This document shows positions 41,542 through 54,077 of a stretch of DNA of 64,000 nt, piece after piece (positions within the stretch are counted from its first letter, which is position 1; each line of letters begins with the position of its first letter). The notes beneath the pieces are model-generated. The model worked only from the letters and a program-made list of their open reading frames with translations, searched no databases and was not told the origin of the DNA. This DNA comes from Ophiostoma sp. CBS 140.51 (lineage: Eukaryota; Ascomycota; Sordariomycetes; Ophiostomatales; Ophiostomataceae). Location of the stretch: positions 1 to 64,000 of the forward strand of contig JANSLP010000179.1 of NCBI GenBank assembly GCA_029298735.1, given 5' to 3'. A program made the position numbers and the translations under genes.

Positions 41542-44441
41542 ATGTCTTCCCGGCCGGAGCTCAAGGTACTTCCCTCTCCTTTCTCCTTTTCCCCGTCTTC
41601 TCTTTTTCTTTAAGCCTTCTTCGGATTCTCATACTAATCGCCTACCTCCAGGTCGACGACGAACATGGCTTTATTCGCTACTTCAAGTCCCTCCCGGCTA
41701 TCGACGACGACACCATCCGCATCTTCGACCGCAGCGACTGGTACACGGCCCACGGCGAGAATGCCAATTTCATTGCCCGCACCGTCTACAAGACGACCTC
41801 TGTCGTGCGTCAGCTCGGCCGAAACGACCACACCGGCCTGCCCTCCGTGACCATGACCATCACCGTCTTCCGCCAGTTTCTGAGGGAGGCCCTCTTCAAG
41901 CTCGGCAAGCGTGTCGAGATCTATGCTAGCTCGGGCGGCCGTATGAACTGGAAGATTGTTAAGCAGGCCTCGCCAGGCAACCTGCAAGACGTCGAGGACG
42001 ACCTGGGCCAGTTTGATAATGCGCCCATGATTATGGCTGTCAAGCTGTCTGCCCGTGCCAACGAGGCCCGGACAGTCGGTGTTTGCTTTGCCGACGCCAC
42101 TGTCCGCGAACTGGGCGTCAGCGAGTTTCTCGACAACGACCTGTACTCCAACTTTGAGGCTCTGTTAATCCAGCTCGGTGTGCGCGAGTGTATCGTGCAG
42201 GCCGACCGCCCGGACAAGGACGGCAGCAAGGCCGGCCGCGACCCGGAATTGGCTAAGCTCAAGCAGGTCATCGACAACTGTGGCATCGCCATTGCCGAGC
42301 GATCTCTGGCCGAGTTTGGCACCAAAGATATAGAGCAGGACCTGGCGCGGCTGCTGAAGGACGAGCGAGCGTCTATGGTGCTCCCGCAGTCTGAGCTCAA
42401 GCTAGCCCTGGGCTCGGCCGCCGCTCTGATCCGCTACCTGGGTGTGCTGCACGACCCGTCCAACTTTGGCCAGTACCAGCTGTACCAGCATGATCTGTCA
42501 CAGTTCATGAAGCTTGACGCTTCGGCCGTCAAGGCCTTGAACCTGATGCCCGGCCCGCGCGACGGGTCCAAGACCATGAGCTTGTACGGCCTGCTCAACC
42601 ACTGCAAGACGCCATTAGGTGGCCGTCTCCTGGCTCAGTGGCTCAAGCAGCCGCTGATGAACAAGGAAGAGATTGAGGCACGGCAACAACTGGTCGAGGC
42701 ATTTGTCACCGACACGGAGCTGCGCCAGACCATGCAGGAGGAGCACCTGCGCTCTGTGCCTGACCTCTACCGCCTAGCAAAACGCTTCCAGCGCGGCAAG
42801 GCAACGCTCGAGGACGTTGTCCGTGCCTACCAGGTCGTCATTCGTCTGCCTGGCTTCCTTGGTACCCTCGAGGGTATTATGGACGAGGCCTACCGCGTGC
42901 CGCTCGACGCTGCTTACACGACCAAGCTCCGCACGCTTTGTGATAGTCTCGCGAAGCTGCAGGAGATGGTCGAGACTACGGTCGACCTGGACGCCCTGGA
43001 CAACCACGAGTTCATTATTAAGCCTGAGTTTGACGACAGCCTGCGCATCATCCGCAAGAAGCTTGACCGTCTGCGCCTGGACATGGACCATGCCTTCGCC
43101 GAGGCAGCCCGCGACCTTAACCAGGAGCGCGACAAGAAGATATTTTTAGAGAATCACAAGGTGCACGGCTGGTGCATGCGTCTGACGCGCACGGAGGCCG
43201 GCTGCATTCGCAACAACTCCCACTACCAGGAGTGCTCGACACAGAAGAATGGCGTCTACTTTACCACCAAGCAGCTGCAGACTCTGCGCCGCGAGTTCGA
43301 CCAGCTGTCGCACAACTACAACCGGACACAAAGCAGTCTTGTTAGTGAGGTCGTCGGTGTCGCTGCATCGTACAGCCCGGTGCTCGAGCGTCTGGCTGGT
43401 GTGTTGGGCCACCTCGATGTCATTGTCTCGCTGGCTCACTGTGCCGTGCACGCACCTATCGCGTACGTGCGCCCCACCATCCACCCACGAGGCGAGGGCC
43501 GGACTGTCCTGCGTGAGGCACGTCATCCGTGTCTCGAGATGCAGGACGACGTGCAGTTTATTACCAACGACGTGACCCTCGACCGTGGTGAGTCGTCGTT
43601 CCTTATTATCACGGGCCCCAACATGGGCGGCAAGTCGACCTACATTCGCCAGATTGGCGTCATTGCCCTCATGGCCCAGATCGGCTGCTTCGTGCCCTGT
43701 GCTGAGGCCGAGCTGACGCTGTTTGACTCGGTCCTCGCTCGTGTCGGTGCCAGCGACTCGCAGCTCAAGGGTGTCTCGACGTTCATGGCCGAGATGCTCG
43801 AGACGGCCAACATTTTGAAATCGGCCACCGCCGAGTCTCTCATCATTATCGACGAGCTGGGCCGTGGTACCTCGACGTACGATGGCTTCGGTCTGGCCTG
43901 GGCCATTTCTGAGCACATTGTGCGCGAGATTGGCTGTTTTGCGCTCTTTGCCACGCACTTCCACGAGCTCACTGCGCTCGCCGACAAGTACCCGCAAGTC
44001 ACCAACTTGCACGTTACTGCCCACATCAGCGGGACACAGGGCAACGAACAGGAAGAGGAGAATGAAAAGCGCGAAGTGACCCTCCTCTACAAGGTCGAGC
44101 CGGGCGTTTGTGATCAGAGTTTCGGTATCCACGTGGCCGAGCTGGTACGCTTCCCCGACAAGGTTGTCCGCATGGCCAAACGCAAGGCCGACGAGCTCGA
44201 GGACTTTACGACCAAGCACGACGAGGCCTCGCTACTGGGCACGCACTACAGCAAAGAGGACGTGGAGCAGGGCAGTGCATTACTCAAAGATCTGCTGGTG
44301 CAGTGGAAGGAGCAGGTTAAGGGTGGTGACGGCGAAGGCAAGCCCAGCAAAGAAGAGATGGTGGCCAAGTTGCGGGAGCTTGTGGCCGGCGACGAGAAGC
44401 TGCTGGCCAACCCCTTCTTCCAGTCGATCAAGGCTTTGTGA
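41542..44441 (+). CDS. MSH2: DNA mismatch repair protein Msh2
   Basis: Msh2 forms MutS-alpha with Msh6 and MutS-beta with Msh3 to recognise mismatches and loops. A tiny first exon (41542-41565, MSSRPELK) joins 41652-44441 across an 86-base intron (GTACTT...CCAG), giving 937 residues, close to the usual length. The open frame extending upstream of the acceptor is intron and 5' UTR and is not used. Domains in order: mismatch-recognition-like N-terminus (DEHGFIRYFKSLP, IYASSGGRMNWKIVKQASPGNL), connector, lever/clamp (GLLNHCKTPLGGRLLAQWLKQPL), and C-terminal ATPase with Walker A GPNMGGKST (663-671), Walker B DELGRGTSTYDG and ATHFHEL. A helix-turn-helix dimer region follows, ending NPFFQSIKAL. All ATPase motifs are intact. 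Confidence 0.97.
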
Positions 44442-45321
44442 GATGCTATGAAGGTTTTGATGTGGACTTTTTATGGCGTTTGTTGTGTTTCTCTGTTTTT
44501 TTCTTCGAGGTTTGAAAGCGATATATAATGATCGGATAGGATCCTATCTCTTGGGTTCTAGGTCTACTTTTATACTACAAAATTACAATCACGTTTACAA
44601 TCACAACATGACTCTACAACACATCTTACTCACATAGTGCACAGCGGGTACATCTTGATAAACAATGCGTTTTTTATTTAACTATTTATTTCATGGGTGA
44701 CACTGTGCCAACACCCGAAAGTGTTAGCTTAATAATAAAACAAAAAGGTGAAAGGAAGAGTACGACATGAACGGATATTAATTGAAATGGAAGAGCCGAA
44801 AAGCCAACAGCCAACATATAAATGACTGATCAGGTCATATAAAGGAGCCCACGGGTCATAAAAGAGCCAGTTGTACATCAGAAAAGAACAATGTAATTAA
44901 GGAAGAGTATAATCATGATTTGTCAAAAGACAAGTTCAGAAACAGCCTCTGAAGCTAAGTTTTCATCATGTAGTACTCTGACTCTTTGGGCGGTGTGTGG
45001 TGAAAGGGTGCAAGGCAAGGGTGCAAGGCAAGGGTGCAAAAACATGGGGGCGAAAGCAAAGAGAGAAAAGGGAGCTCAACGTACCAAACGAAAAAAGCTC
45101 GACATCCCGCCGAGCTACTCTCTGTCGCTCCGTCGCGTGCCTCGCACCGGATCGCGTATATACAAAATAAAACCAATGAAAGGTTGTGTCGAATGTGTGT
45201 GGTGCATGATTTTTTGCTGGGGAATCATCATGCTCGTTTGGCCTGCGTGCAGCTATATTGTACACGCCGGCACGCGTCTTCTCTCGCTTCGTTCGTCCGC
45301 TCCGCCGTCGAGTATGTTTGT
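44442..45321. other. Convergent spacer between MSH2 and the complex I gene
   Basis: 880 bases between two 3' ends. AT-rich from 44520 to 44900, with several poly-A-signal-like AATAAA words. A 13-base tandem repeat lies at 45006-45039. No coding region is recognised. Confidence 0.5.
45006..45039 (+). repeat. 13-base tandem repeat, about 2.6 copies
   Basis: GGGTGCAAGGCAA is present twice perfectly (45006-45018, 45019-45031), followed by a partial third copy. Non-coding. Confidence 0.9.
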
Positions 45322-46197
45322 TTATGCGGCGTTGGGGTCAGCAGAGACCGTCTTGATCTCGTAGCCGTACTTCTCCTTCAGGCGCTCGGCACGCAGCTCG
45401 TCGTAGTTGGGCGAGTGGATCACTGCCAAGTTAGTATGCAGTCCAGCATTGGTACGTCTGTAGGGTGATCGCCGTTAAAACTTACTGCCACCGCGGCCGT
45501 CGCCAAGCTGTGCAATCGTCTCCTCGCCAGACCGCCTCCGGTTCTTGCGCAGGTACTCTTTCCGCTCGAAGCGGTCCTCATCCGTTTCTCTGGCCCAGCC
45601 GGTCAGCTTGCCACCTGTGAAGTCAAACACGCCCAGCACAATGGCCGTGAACGCGCCCATGCCAACTATCCGCGGCATTCTGCCACCTGCAAAGGTTGTT
45701 AGTATGGGGTGACACGTAGGTTGACAAGATATCGTGTCAATAAGGGTGTCAAAAGACGTGAGAGAAGACACAACGTACTGGAAAGGCCAAACACGGATCC
45801 TGCCAGGAAACCGCCAAAGGCTGTGTTGTATGCATCGTTCTTCTGGCGCAGGTTGGCCATAGCCGTCCGCGAAAACTCAAAAACACCACCGACCGCAGCT
45901 GATAAGAAAGAAGGCAATTGTTAGCAAAAAGGTCACCATTGGAAATCATCCATTGAGCCAAAAAAAAAAAAAAAAAAAAAAACGGCAACGCGACGTACCG
46001 AATGATGCTACGGTGCCACCCGTGCGTGTGAAAACACCCCAAGCACCGACATTGCGCTTCTGCAGCGAGTTCTGGATCGCAGACAGGAACAGACCGGCAC
46101 CACCCACAACCGCAGTGCCCTTGACGCCGGCGTACAGAGCGTCCTGCGGCTGGTAAACGTCGCTGTCACCGCTGCCGTCGCCGTGGCCGGACGTCAT
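45322..46197 (-). CDS. Mitochondrial complex I accessory subunit (N. crassa 21.3 kDa / NDUFA11 type)
   Basis: This is a small membrane subunit of NADH:ubiquinone oxidoreductase related to Tim17/22-type proteins. Four exons (45999-46197, 45779-45898, 45486-45686, 45322-45422) with canonical donors (GTACG, GTACG, GTAAGT) and CAG acceptors give 206 residues in one frame. The N-terminus has YQPQDALYAGVKGTAVVGG, then AIQNSLQKRNVGAWGVFTRTGGT. Exon 2 reads AAVGGVFEFSRTAMANLRQK and GGFLAGSVFGLS. Exon 3 has MPRIVGMGAFTAIVLGVFDFTGG and a charged tail. Exon 4 ends EIKTVSADPNAA. Gly/Ala-rich hydrophobic segments fit four membrane helices. Intron 1 contains an uninterrupted run of 23 A on the plus strand. 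The last exon is short and its junction (Gly-Gly-Met) is the least certain. Confidence 0.87.
45960..45982. repeat. Homopolymer run of 23 A
   Basis: Uninterrupted A on the plus strand (T on the transcribed strand) inside intron 1 of the complex I subunit gene. Its length is prone to sequencing and replication error. Confidence 0.9.
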
Positions 46198-47719
46198 TCT
46201 TTCGTTGTGTCTGAGCGTGCTCCGCTGCAGCTCAGTCTGAATGATTGTTTTGACGGGGGTGCGGATGGGGGAGGAGGAGGGAATGGATGGAGAGAAAGAG
46301 GCTCAACTTCGGAAATGGAGAGTATGAGGGAGAAATATCACCAGTGGGAAACTTCGGCTCGCGGATTTTGGACCTCCCAATTGATTCGTGGGATCCCTGA
46401 TTGGCCAGTTGTTAGCACGCCAAATTATTGCACGTGACATGATTACTCATAACTTTATTCAACATGCCCCGCCCCTCTTTCCGTGGTACAGGTTCGCAGG
46501 CGAGACACGCTTCCAAGCGCCAGGCTGGCTCCCGAGCACTCCCCAAACAGCAAGCGCGACCAGCTGTAATACGTCGTAATAGAGCTCCCTCGCAACTTCC
46601 AGGCGGCAAACTGAGCTGTGGCGGCAAGGCTGCGTCAGCTCTCTTGCCCAATTTCGGCGCAGCAGTTTCATGGAAGGCGCATCCCAGCCTACAAACGACT
46701 ATCCAACAAAACAAGAGGCAGCTGCACAGCATCCCTTTGTTTGCTCTTCTATTTCCTCATCTATTCATCAACATAAAGCGACAATTTCTCGATATACCCC
46801 CAATTCTTACGCCATCCATATCCATCCATACTCAAATCCCCGCGGCCGATCCTCCCCTTGTCGACAGCTGCAGCAGCTAGCCGCCCTCCCGGAATCGCCA
46901 ACAAAGCTTTTGGTGTGAAGCAAAAGACATCGTTTCGTACATCAACAGCTCATAACCCGAACAGCAACATAAAGCCCGACCCAACGGCCGATTCATTTGA
47001 CCAGTGGTCTCCCGCATACATCCGACAAACATCTCGCGTGTGACAAAGAGCACCAGTGAGCTCAGTGGTCCGTCAACTTTGGTGCGCGTGTTCTGCTGGC
47101 GGGCAGTATCCGACCTTCGCCAGGCAGCCGAATAAAAAAAAGTGCCCGCACGCCGAAGGGGCAACGAAGTTCCCTGCCGTCTCTGCGGAACAAAACGACG
47201 TTTTTGCGATTTACGGCTGCCTGCAGCCAGTGTCTGCTAGTTTCCAGGCCTGCCTGACCGTCTTCCAGCTCCCCCCTGTGCCATCTCTCTAGAAGGTATG
47301 TAACTATGTTTAATATGTCGTCTGAATACACACCTACTGCACAGCACGTTTGGCTTTCCGCGTCATCAGTACATATCCTCGCAGCGGCTTTTGTTTGTTT
47401 GCTGGATGGCTGGTCTTTGATCGTGCCTGTTGTATATGGCGGTCGGCTTTGGTCCCTTGCCACATCCTGTGCCCAATATCTTCTTCGTCTCTCTCTGTCC
47501 CTTGTCTCGCTTTCATATATCTCTCCATTCACAATGCGCTCTGCCTCTCCCATCTTGTACACGACGCCGGCTCCTTGCATGGTCCCTATACGCACATCCA
47601 TACCACTCCGAACACCCTCCCCCGTCCCCAAGATGGTGTTCCCAGAGACCGCAAAGCTCGTCTTCTTCGCGAGGAAAGCCCACGGCGGCAAGAAGAAACG
47701 CACACTAATACGCGCAGTC
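46198..47719. other. Divergent spacer between the complex I subunit gene and UBP2
   Basis: About 1.5 kb. Open frames (46464-46880, and in-frame sequence 47306-47719 upstream of the chosen UBP2 start) have no domain match. C+T-rich stretches at 47440-47650 suggest a UBP2 5' leader. An earlier in-frame ATG (for example near 47632) cannot be excluded as the start. Confidence 0.45.
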
Positions 47720-50700
47720 ATGAATCCTCCAGCATATCAGGGAACCCGTTCCCGGGGCCCTGTGCCGTTACCTCTTGTCGAAGAGACACCTCATATCGAC
47801 CTCAACCGACCAGGTATGTGCCACGCCATTCACAACAGGACAACAGGACATTATCTGTGAAGGATAACATTCGGACTAACGACTTGCAGGTCGCTTGGCA
47901 CCACGATGGCTTCAAGACTTTGTTTCGGGTGATCTCGAAGATGACATTGATACCCCGGGCGACGCTTTTCAGGGCGTGGGCTGTGCAAGCGACACTTTTC
48001 GCCGTGAGAAGGCCAGAGAGCAGGGCATCCACTGCCGAGATGACGACACACCTCCAGTTATTCGGCATGAGCTGCTTCTGAAGGGCCACCAAAGCTTTCA
48101 AGGAGAGCCGCCGTCGAGCCAGCCTTTGCGCCGCGCCGACGGCAGCGAGTGCGACGAGGTGCTTGCATGTGTCTGCCAGAACTGCCGGTACCACTTCACC
48201 TTTTACATCGATAGGAAAGCAAATAAGCTGTGCGGTGCCGCTCGCGGCAACAACAACAACAGCAACAGCAGCAGCAGCAGCAGCAACGCCAACGCGGACC
48301 CGTTCCATCATCTGGTTTATATGCGCAGCGAGACGGACACGCCGAGGTCGATCAACACCAAATTTTATCCATTTCTCGGCCGGGGTGACTACACCTGCTC
48401 TGCAGCCCAGTGCACATTCAAACTCACAGTGGAGGTCTCGAAACCTCGCCTCGGCGACCATTTCTTGGCCTTTTTGACCGACAATGACAGCATCAGCAAC
48501 CGCCTCAAGCGGGCTGTGGAGGACGAGCCAGAGCGGTTCGCAGACGTCGCCAATGCCACTCCTAACGCGTTGGCATACCTTCGGGCCTACTTACGAGATA
48601 TTGTCGAAGGCCAAATCAAGAAGAACGCAGACGGCTCGGAAATCGAGCGGAAAATCGACCAGCGGAATAAGAAGTTTTTCATCCAGTTCGGCAACGGGCC
48701 TGAGGCTGCCGAGCTGCTCACATACCTTGGCTTCGAGGAGATCATTGACGAAGACAGCCGGGCGTGGAAGGTGCCAAGCCCGACCATCACACGGCCCACT
48801 CGCCCAGGGTCACAGCTCGCATTTTACCAGGACGTCAAAAGCGAGGTCGAGACCATCCTTGGCAAGGACAGTCAAAGCATGAGGCCAAATGCTGCCATAA
48901 GTTTTATCACAAACGCTCTTGACATTGGCGAGTTTGCGATCTCAGACCGTGGCTACAATGAGTATCGGTCCAAAGACTATGCTTTCCTCGGCCTTCTCCC
49001 CCGCATGCACGAGAGGTATTTCTGGTATGCCTACACATGCCAGAGCCAGACAAACCCACAGAACCGGGACGACTATTTTGTCTGCCTTAAGAACCTCGCA
49101 CAGGGCCGGAACAATGAGGATCTTGAGATCCACATCCAATCCTACGATTCTATTCGCACGAGACAGCCTAAGGCGTCTGTCGCGGCGGCTTCGGAGGAGG
49201 AGGAGATTCGCCTCGCCACAGAACGATCTCTCCAGGATGCTCAACCTCCAACGGTCCCTATCCAAATGTCCAACATCGACAAGGTGACTCAGGCATACAA
49301 CTACTTTGGCTTGGATGAAGGCCAGCGAAGTGACGACGAGGTTCTCGCCAAGTTTTTGTCAAACTCGGATGCCTACCCGTCACAGAAACCCAACTTCCGA
49401 GAGAAGCTTTTGCTCATTGCTCGGCACACCCAGAGTCAAAACCTTCAGAGAATAGCCGTGGAGGACATGGGTTACAAAGAAGCCCTTAGCTACCTCGGCG
49501 CTGAAAAAGACACAGATGCGAGCTATATAATCAGCATTGCGCAGTTTAGCATTTCAGTAAGTGTGAATTCTTGAACCCCCACGCCATCCCTCGTGCGGTT
49601 TTCTGTGTCTTGCTATTTACTGACTTTCTTGTCCTCCCAGAACGATGAAAAGGACCGCGATGTCGTTGTTGCAGCATTGAGACGGATCAGCAAGGAACGT
49701 GGTGACGACGCTACCATCGCATCAGCCGCCCATGACCTACTTAATGGACAAGGAGGTGCATCTGCCACCAATGTCCTTAACCAGACGGATGCCGACTCGC
49801 TCACCAACGATAAGCTGTACCTTGACTTGGCGTTGCCGGCCGGCTTGGAAAACATTAGGAACACATGCTACCTGAATAGCATCCTGCAATATTTCAACAC
49901 AGTCAAGCCGGTCCACGAGATCCTCAACAACTTTGACGAGCTGGGCTTACCTAACACGGAGGAGAGCCTGCGTGCCCGCCGGATTGATCCTGGATCGGGC
50001 CACCTTGAAAAGGGCGAGGCCTATGCAGGCCGGAAGTTTGTCGAGCAGCTGTCCAAGCTGTTCACTAAGATGCACGAGTCCGAGACCATCTACGAGGTTC
50101 CTACGCAGCGCCTCGCAATTGGCGCGCTGAAAAACTCGGCCAGACTCGAATCAGACGGCAAGCGTCTACTGGCTCAAAAGCAAGAAGAGCAAAATCACGC
50201 GTTGACGTTTGACGTCGTGAACACAGATAGGGCTAGCTCTCCTGCTCCACCGCTCCCCGTCCGCCGTGCTGCTGCGCCGTCTCCGACGGCCCAAAACACG
50301 ACCGTGCATGTCAATTCTCCCGCATCGCCCATGGCCACCAGTGTTCTTGTACCCGACGCCGACAACAACGACTCGTCTAGTATTATGAGCTCGCAGACGT
50401 TGGTGGACCAGAACGACGCTCAGGGTCAGTCTACAACAGATGAGGGCTGGCAGAACGTTCCTAAAGTGAGCGTCAGTATGGAGGAGCTTCCGGAGGATGA
50501 CACTACCGAGGCCGACGTGACCATAGTGGAGCATGCTGAGCAGGCGGAGGCCGACGCACCGGCATCACCCGACGTCACCATGACTGGCACCGGCGACGAT
50601 GCCACCAAGGGCGATGCCGCTGCTCCCGCCGCCACCACAACCGATATTCAAAGCAGACAGGCAGCTGCTGATAACGTCCAGCTTGTGTTTGATCCGCCCC

Positions 50701-52376
50701 CAGTAGCCGAACCCAGCGTGGAGACCATCATTGAGCTCGCACTCGAGGACCAGAGCGTCAAAGGAACCGACCAGCAAGATGTCGAGGAAGTCATGGGCAA
50801 CATCATAAGCCACCTGCGGGCATCCGTCAAGGCGACCGGTGAAGATGCCGATACCGGTGTGCAACGGGACCTGATCACCGACACATTCTTCTGGACCAGT
50901 GCAACATACAGCCGGTCGGACCCCGCCGGGCGCTACAACCGACAGGTTCAGCCCAACCGGTGGGTGACGGCGTTTCCTGAGGAGAAGAGAAAGATCGGAT
51001 TGCTGCAGGCACTTAGCAACAGCTTCCAGCGCGAGTTCATCACCCAGGGCACGTGGTACGAGCGGTTTACATCGATTGTGGACTTGCCACCGATCCTTCA
51101 TATCCATATCCAGCGTACAAAGGGCGACGGCACGAAGAACAAGAGCCTGGTCGACATTCCGCAGACCCTGCGCCTGGATCAGTTTATGGACTGTCTCGAG
51201 GGCTCGGATCTGTTTGCCAGACGCCGCCACGCCTGGAATCTGCAGGAGCGGATTCGGTCACTCAAAGGCCCCAATGGTGAGGAACCGCCTATCACGTTCC
51301 ATCCCGACTCTGTTGGCAAGGCCGCCGCATATAACGACTTGGTGGTCCAGGATAGCATCCAGCAGCAGGACAGAGCCGCAAACGAGGTATCTTCGTCGTC
51401 CTCCTCCTCCTCCTCTTCGTCTCCCTGTTCGGCAGACGGCAGTTCCGACGGGGATTATGACATGCTTGACGACGATATCAGAGAGCTGATGCACGCCACT
51501 GGTGTCGAATTTGAGCCTCCAGCAGGGCTTTCTGGGCCGGAAGTCGACGCACGGGTGGATGCCACGCTAGATGAGATGTTTGGGGACAGCGAGGTTAACC
51601 AGAAGTTTCTTAATGAATCGCGCCTGCTGACGCCGGACATTATCAAGCAGAGCTGGGCGCGGCAGGACCTTGTGGGCTCCGCCAACGATACCATTAGACG
51701 GCTGGAGCCTACACGGGACGACTATGAGCGGGAGCTGGAGGCACTCTTCCAGGACCTCAAAGCGCCCGAGTACGAGTACCTGCTGCATGCAGTTGTTTGC
51801 CATTCTGGCAACACGGGCAAGGCAGGCCACTACTGGGTGTGGATCTACGATTTTGACCGGTGCTTGTGGCGCAAGTACAACGACATGTTTGTCCGAGAGC
51901 ACCCGGACACCGAGGCTGTCATGAAGAAGCTGTCCAACGGTGGCGAGCCTTACTACTTGGCCTACGTGCGGGCATCCGACGTCAAGAAGTACGTGGGCGT
52001 CTCGCTCCGCAAAGAGCGCTCGGCGACCCCAGACAACAATGTCCTAGACAACATCCCGCCACCTCCGCCGCGCCCGCAGAACCGGTCACTCCCCATGATC
52101 CCGGAGGTGTCGACAGCCCCTCCAGTTCCCAGTTCCGACTCACGCCTGCTTGCTACGCCCCCGCTCGAGGCAGACGATTCGAGTGAGCTTAAGGAGCTTA
52201 ACGAGGTTAACGAGCTCAAGGATCTTGAGCAGCTTAAGCAGCAGCCACCTCAGCAAGAGCCGCTGATTGCCGGACTAGATGGCCAAGACGACGATGCCAA
52301 CGTGCTTCCAGCGCCGGCGTCTGTGCCACTACCGACACCAACACCGGGACCAGACAGCGACAGTTCGATGCAGTAG
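47720..52376 (+). CDS. UBP2: Ubiquitin carboxyl-terminal hydrolase Ubp2-like (USP family)
   Basis: Ubp2 removes ubiquitin, notably Lys63 chains, and in yeast works with Rsp5. Exons 47720-47813, 47890-49556 and 49641-52376, with introns of 76 and 84 bases (CTAAC and CTGAC branch points), give 1498 residues to the first stop. The start is chosen at MNPPAYQGTRS because it gives a short leader before PGRLAPRWLQDF; an upstream ATG remains possible. A Cys-rich N-terminal domain (CVCQNCRYHFTFYIDR) and a long helical region precede the split USP domain. The Cys box is LENIRNTCYLNSILQYF (Cys663). Further blocks are TDQQDVEEVMGNI and ILHIHIQRTKGD. The His box is GKAGHYWVWIYDF (His1317) followed by WRKYND. 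Long acidic, Ser-rich insertions separate them. The frame continues in coding-like form past the TAG. Confidence 0.9.
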
Positions 52377-52739
52377 GATGTCCAGACTGCTGCGAACGCT
52401 CGTTTACCAAGTTCACCTGTTGAACAACCCATGCGGGGACAACCTTAGCAGGGCCAGTCTGAACATGTCGAAAATTCTCCTGTCGAGGAGAATGAGCAAG
52501 ACATAAGCACCCCTGAAGATAGTGCCAAAGCGGTCGTAGCGCACCACATACCTACACAATGTACGTTCCCTCTATCTCGTCTTCCTTCCGTTGCCTTTGC
52601 TAAATCATTTTCAGCAGCGTCTCCAAGGAAGCGAAAAGAAAGTCCGCTGCGAAAGGTCCAAATACGTATCAAGAAGTTCGTGCTTCGAAGCAGTTCGAGG
52701 AGCAGTAGAAGTAATAGCGACAACAGCAGCAAACATTGA
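52377..52739 (+). pseudogene. Coding-like 3' extension of UBP2 behind in-frame TAG codons, with an intron
   Basis: Directly after the UBP2 stop (TAG, 52374-52376) the same frame reads DVQTAANARLPSSPVEQPM, meets a second TAG (52446-52448), then runs open as QGQSEHVENSPVEENEQ...AVVAHHIPTQ to a canonical donor GTACGT at 52561. With the CAG acceptor at 52614 (CTAAAT branch-like site; intron 52561-52614, 54 bases) the frame goes on as ASPRKRKESPLRKVQIR...NSSKH to a TGA at 52737-52739. Both TAG codons could be CAG (Gln) with a single C-to-T change in CpA context. Possibilities are a lost or readthrough C-terminus of UBP2, an unrecognised bridging intron, or a chance-open 3' UTR with an intron. I mark it as a broken extension without certainty. 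Confidence 0.45.
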
Positions 52740-54041
52740 TTCAATGGAAGGAAACAGGACAGGAAACACACATACCCCATTGCATAGTATTCCGTAGACT
52801 CTATTCTATTTTTTAGTCAAAGTGACGTCCGTGTCGATAAATAAACAAAATGCGTTCACAGTTCAAATCCAAGTTTGCCAACGAATGTCGGCGAAAAAGA
52901 AGCGCGAGCCCCGACTTTGCATGTCTACAGAAGAGCTTACGTGAAAGATCTCCACATTACGTAGACGGGCGATACGAGTTATCTGGGTCAAGCTAGGCCC
53001 TGAACTTGGCAGATCTGGGTTTCTGATGTTCTTTTTTATCAACTTATGCAGGTGGAAATACTACTGGAATGGGAGCTTCGGAAAGCTGGTTGATATGATT
53101 TACTCCGTTGGATGTTTGGACATTTGGACATGGATGGACAACAGTTGCAAGTAAATGTGGTTCTCTCAATGACAAGCTTGTCCCCTCCACGCCACAGTCG
53201 ACTCGGCATCTGGTATTGTGCCTCATCACACATATCATTTAACGCCGATACTCGACTTTGACACCCTTTCAGTGAAGCAGCAACGCACCAAAGACTGAGT
53301 AAACAAAAGTAAAAGACAGACGGGTAGGAAGCGTAAACGCCCCACCCGTCAATCGATCCCACTAGACGGTAGACGGATGGCCTAGCCCCCCGGATCGAGG
53401 AAGCGAACATGTTCCACTCCAGAACAAACAGCCATTCTTTACTCCGTACTTTCGATTCATTCACTACACAGTAAAAAGAAGAAGAAAAGAGTGAACACGC
53501 TCCGTTCCAGGCGGCTCTGTCTCTTTCCGTGCATCTTGGGCGTCTTACACTTGTCGACGCTTGTGTTTCTGTGCTTGCTTTTTCTTATATCCATATTTCG
53601 TTTGTTTCTGTTCTTTATCTACGGAGTATTGTACCTGACATTAATTAATGTCCAGTGATCGAAATGCTGGAGATAGCGTCGTCCAGTGGAGGCGGATGCT
53701 TACTCAGTTGTGAGTACAGCTGCCTTTACTTCTCCCTTGCTTTGTTTTCTTGATTGTTTGTATTTTCTTGGGCGGGCTATTTCTGCCTCAATTCATAAGA
53801 GATGTCAAGCTCGACAGCTGGCATTGACAGCAGAACATAAGTGAAAGATTGAGAACCAATTGGCGACGTCAAACCCGACACAAGACGGCTGGAACCGCAA
53901 GACGGCTGTGGGGAGACAGGAGGAAATTCAAGAAATGGTAATTCAGCGAGAAAAACACTTGATGCCGCCTATACTCAAAGCAGACTCAATTATGGTCGCG
54001 CAGAAGACAAGACGTTGTTATCCACTGTCGCACAGAAAACA

Positions 54042-54077
54042 GTCAATTGGGAACAGATGGTCAATTGGGAACAGATG
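54042..54077 (+). repeat. Perfect 18-base tandem duplication
   Basis: GTCAATTGGGAACAGATG occurs twice head to tail. Non-coding, in the long spacer upstream of phosphoketolase. Confidence 0.9.

Noticed and set aside
43146..44219. 357-codon minus-strand open frame
   Set aside because: Antisense to the conserved ATPase part of MSH2.
52279..52506. 75-codon plus-strand frame overlapping the UBP2 3' end
   Set aside because: Out of frame with the coding-like UBP2 tail and without a domain; it is a shadow of that tail.
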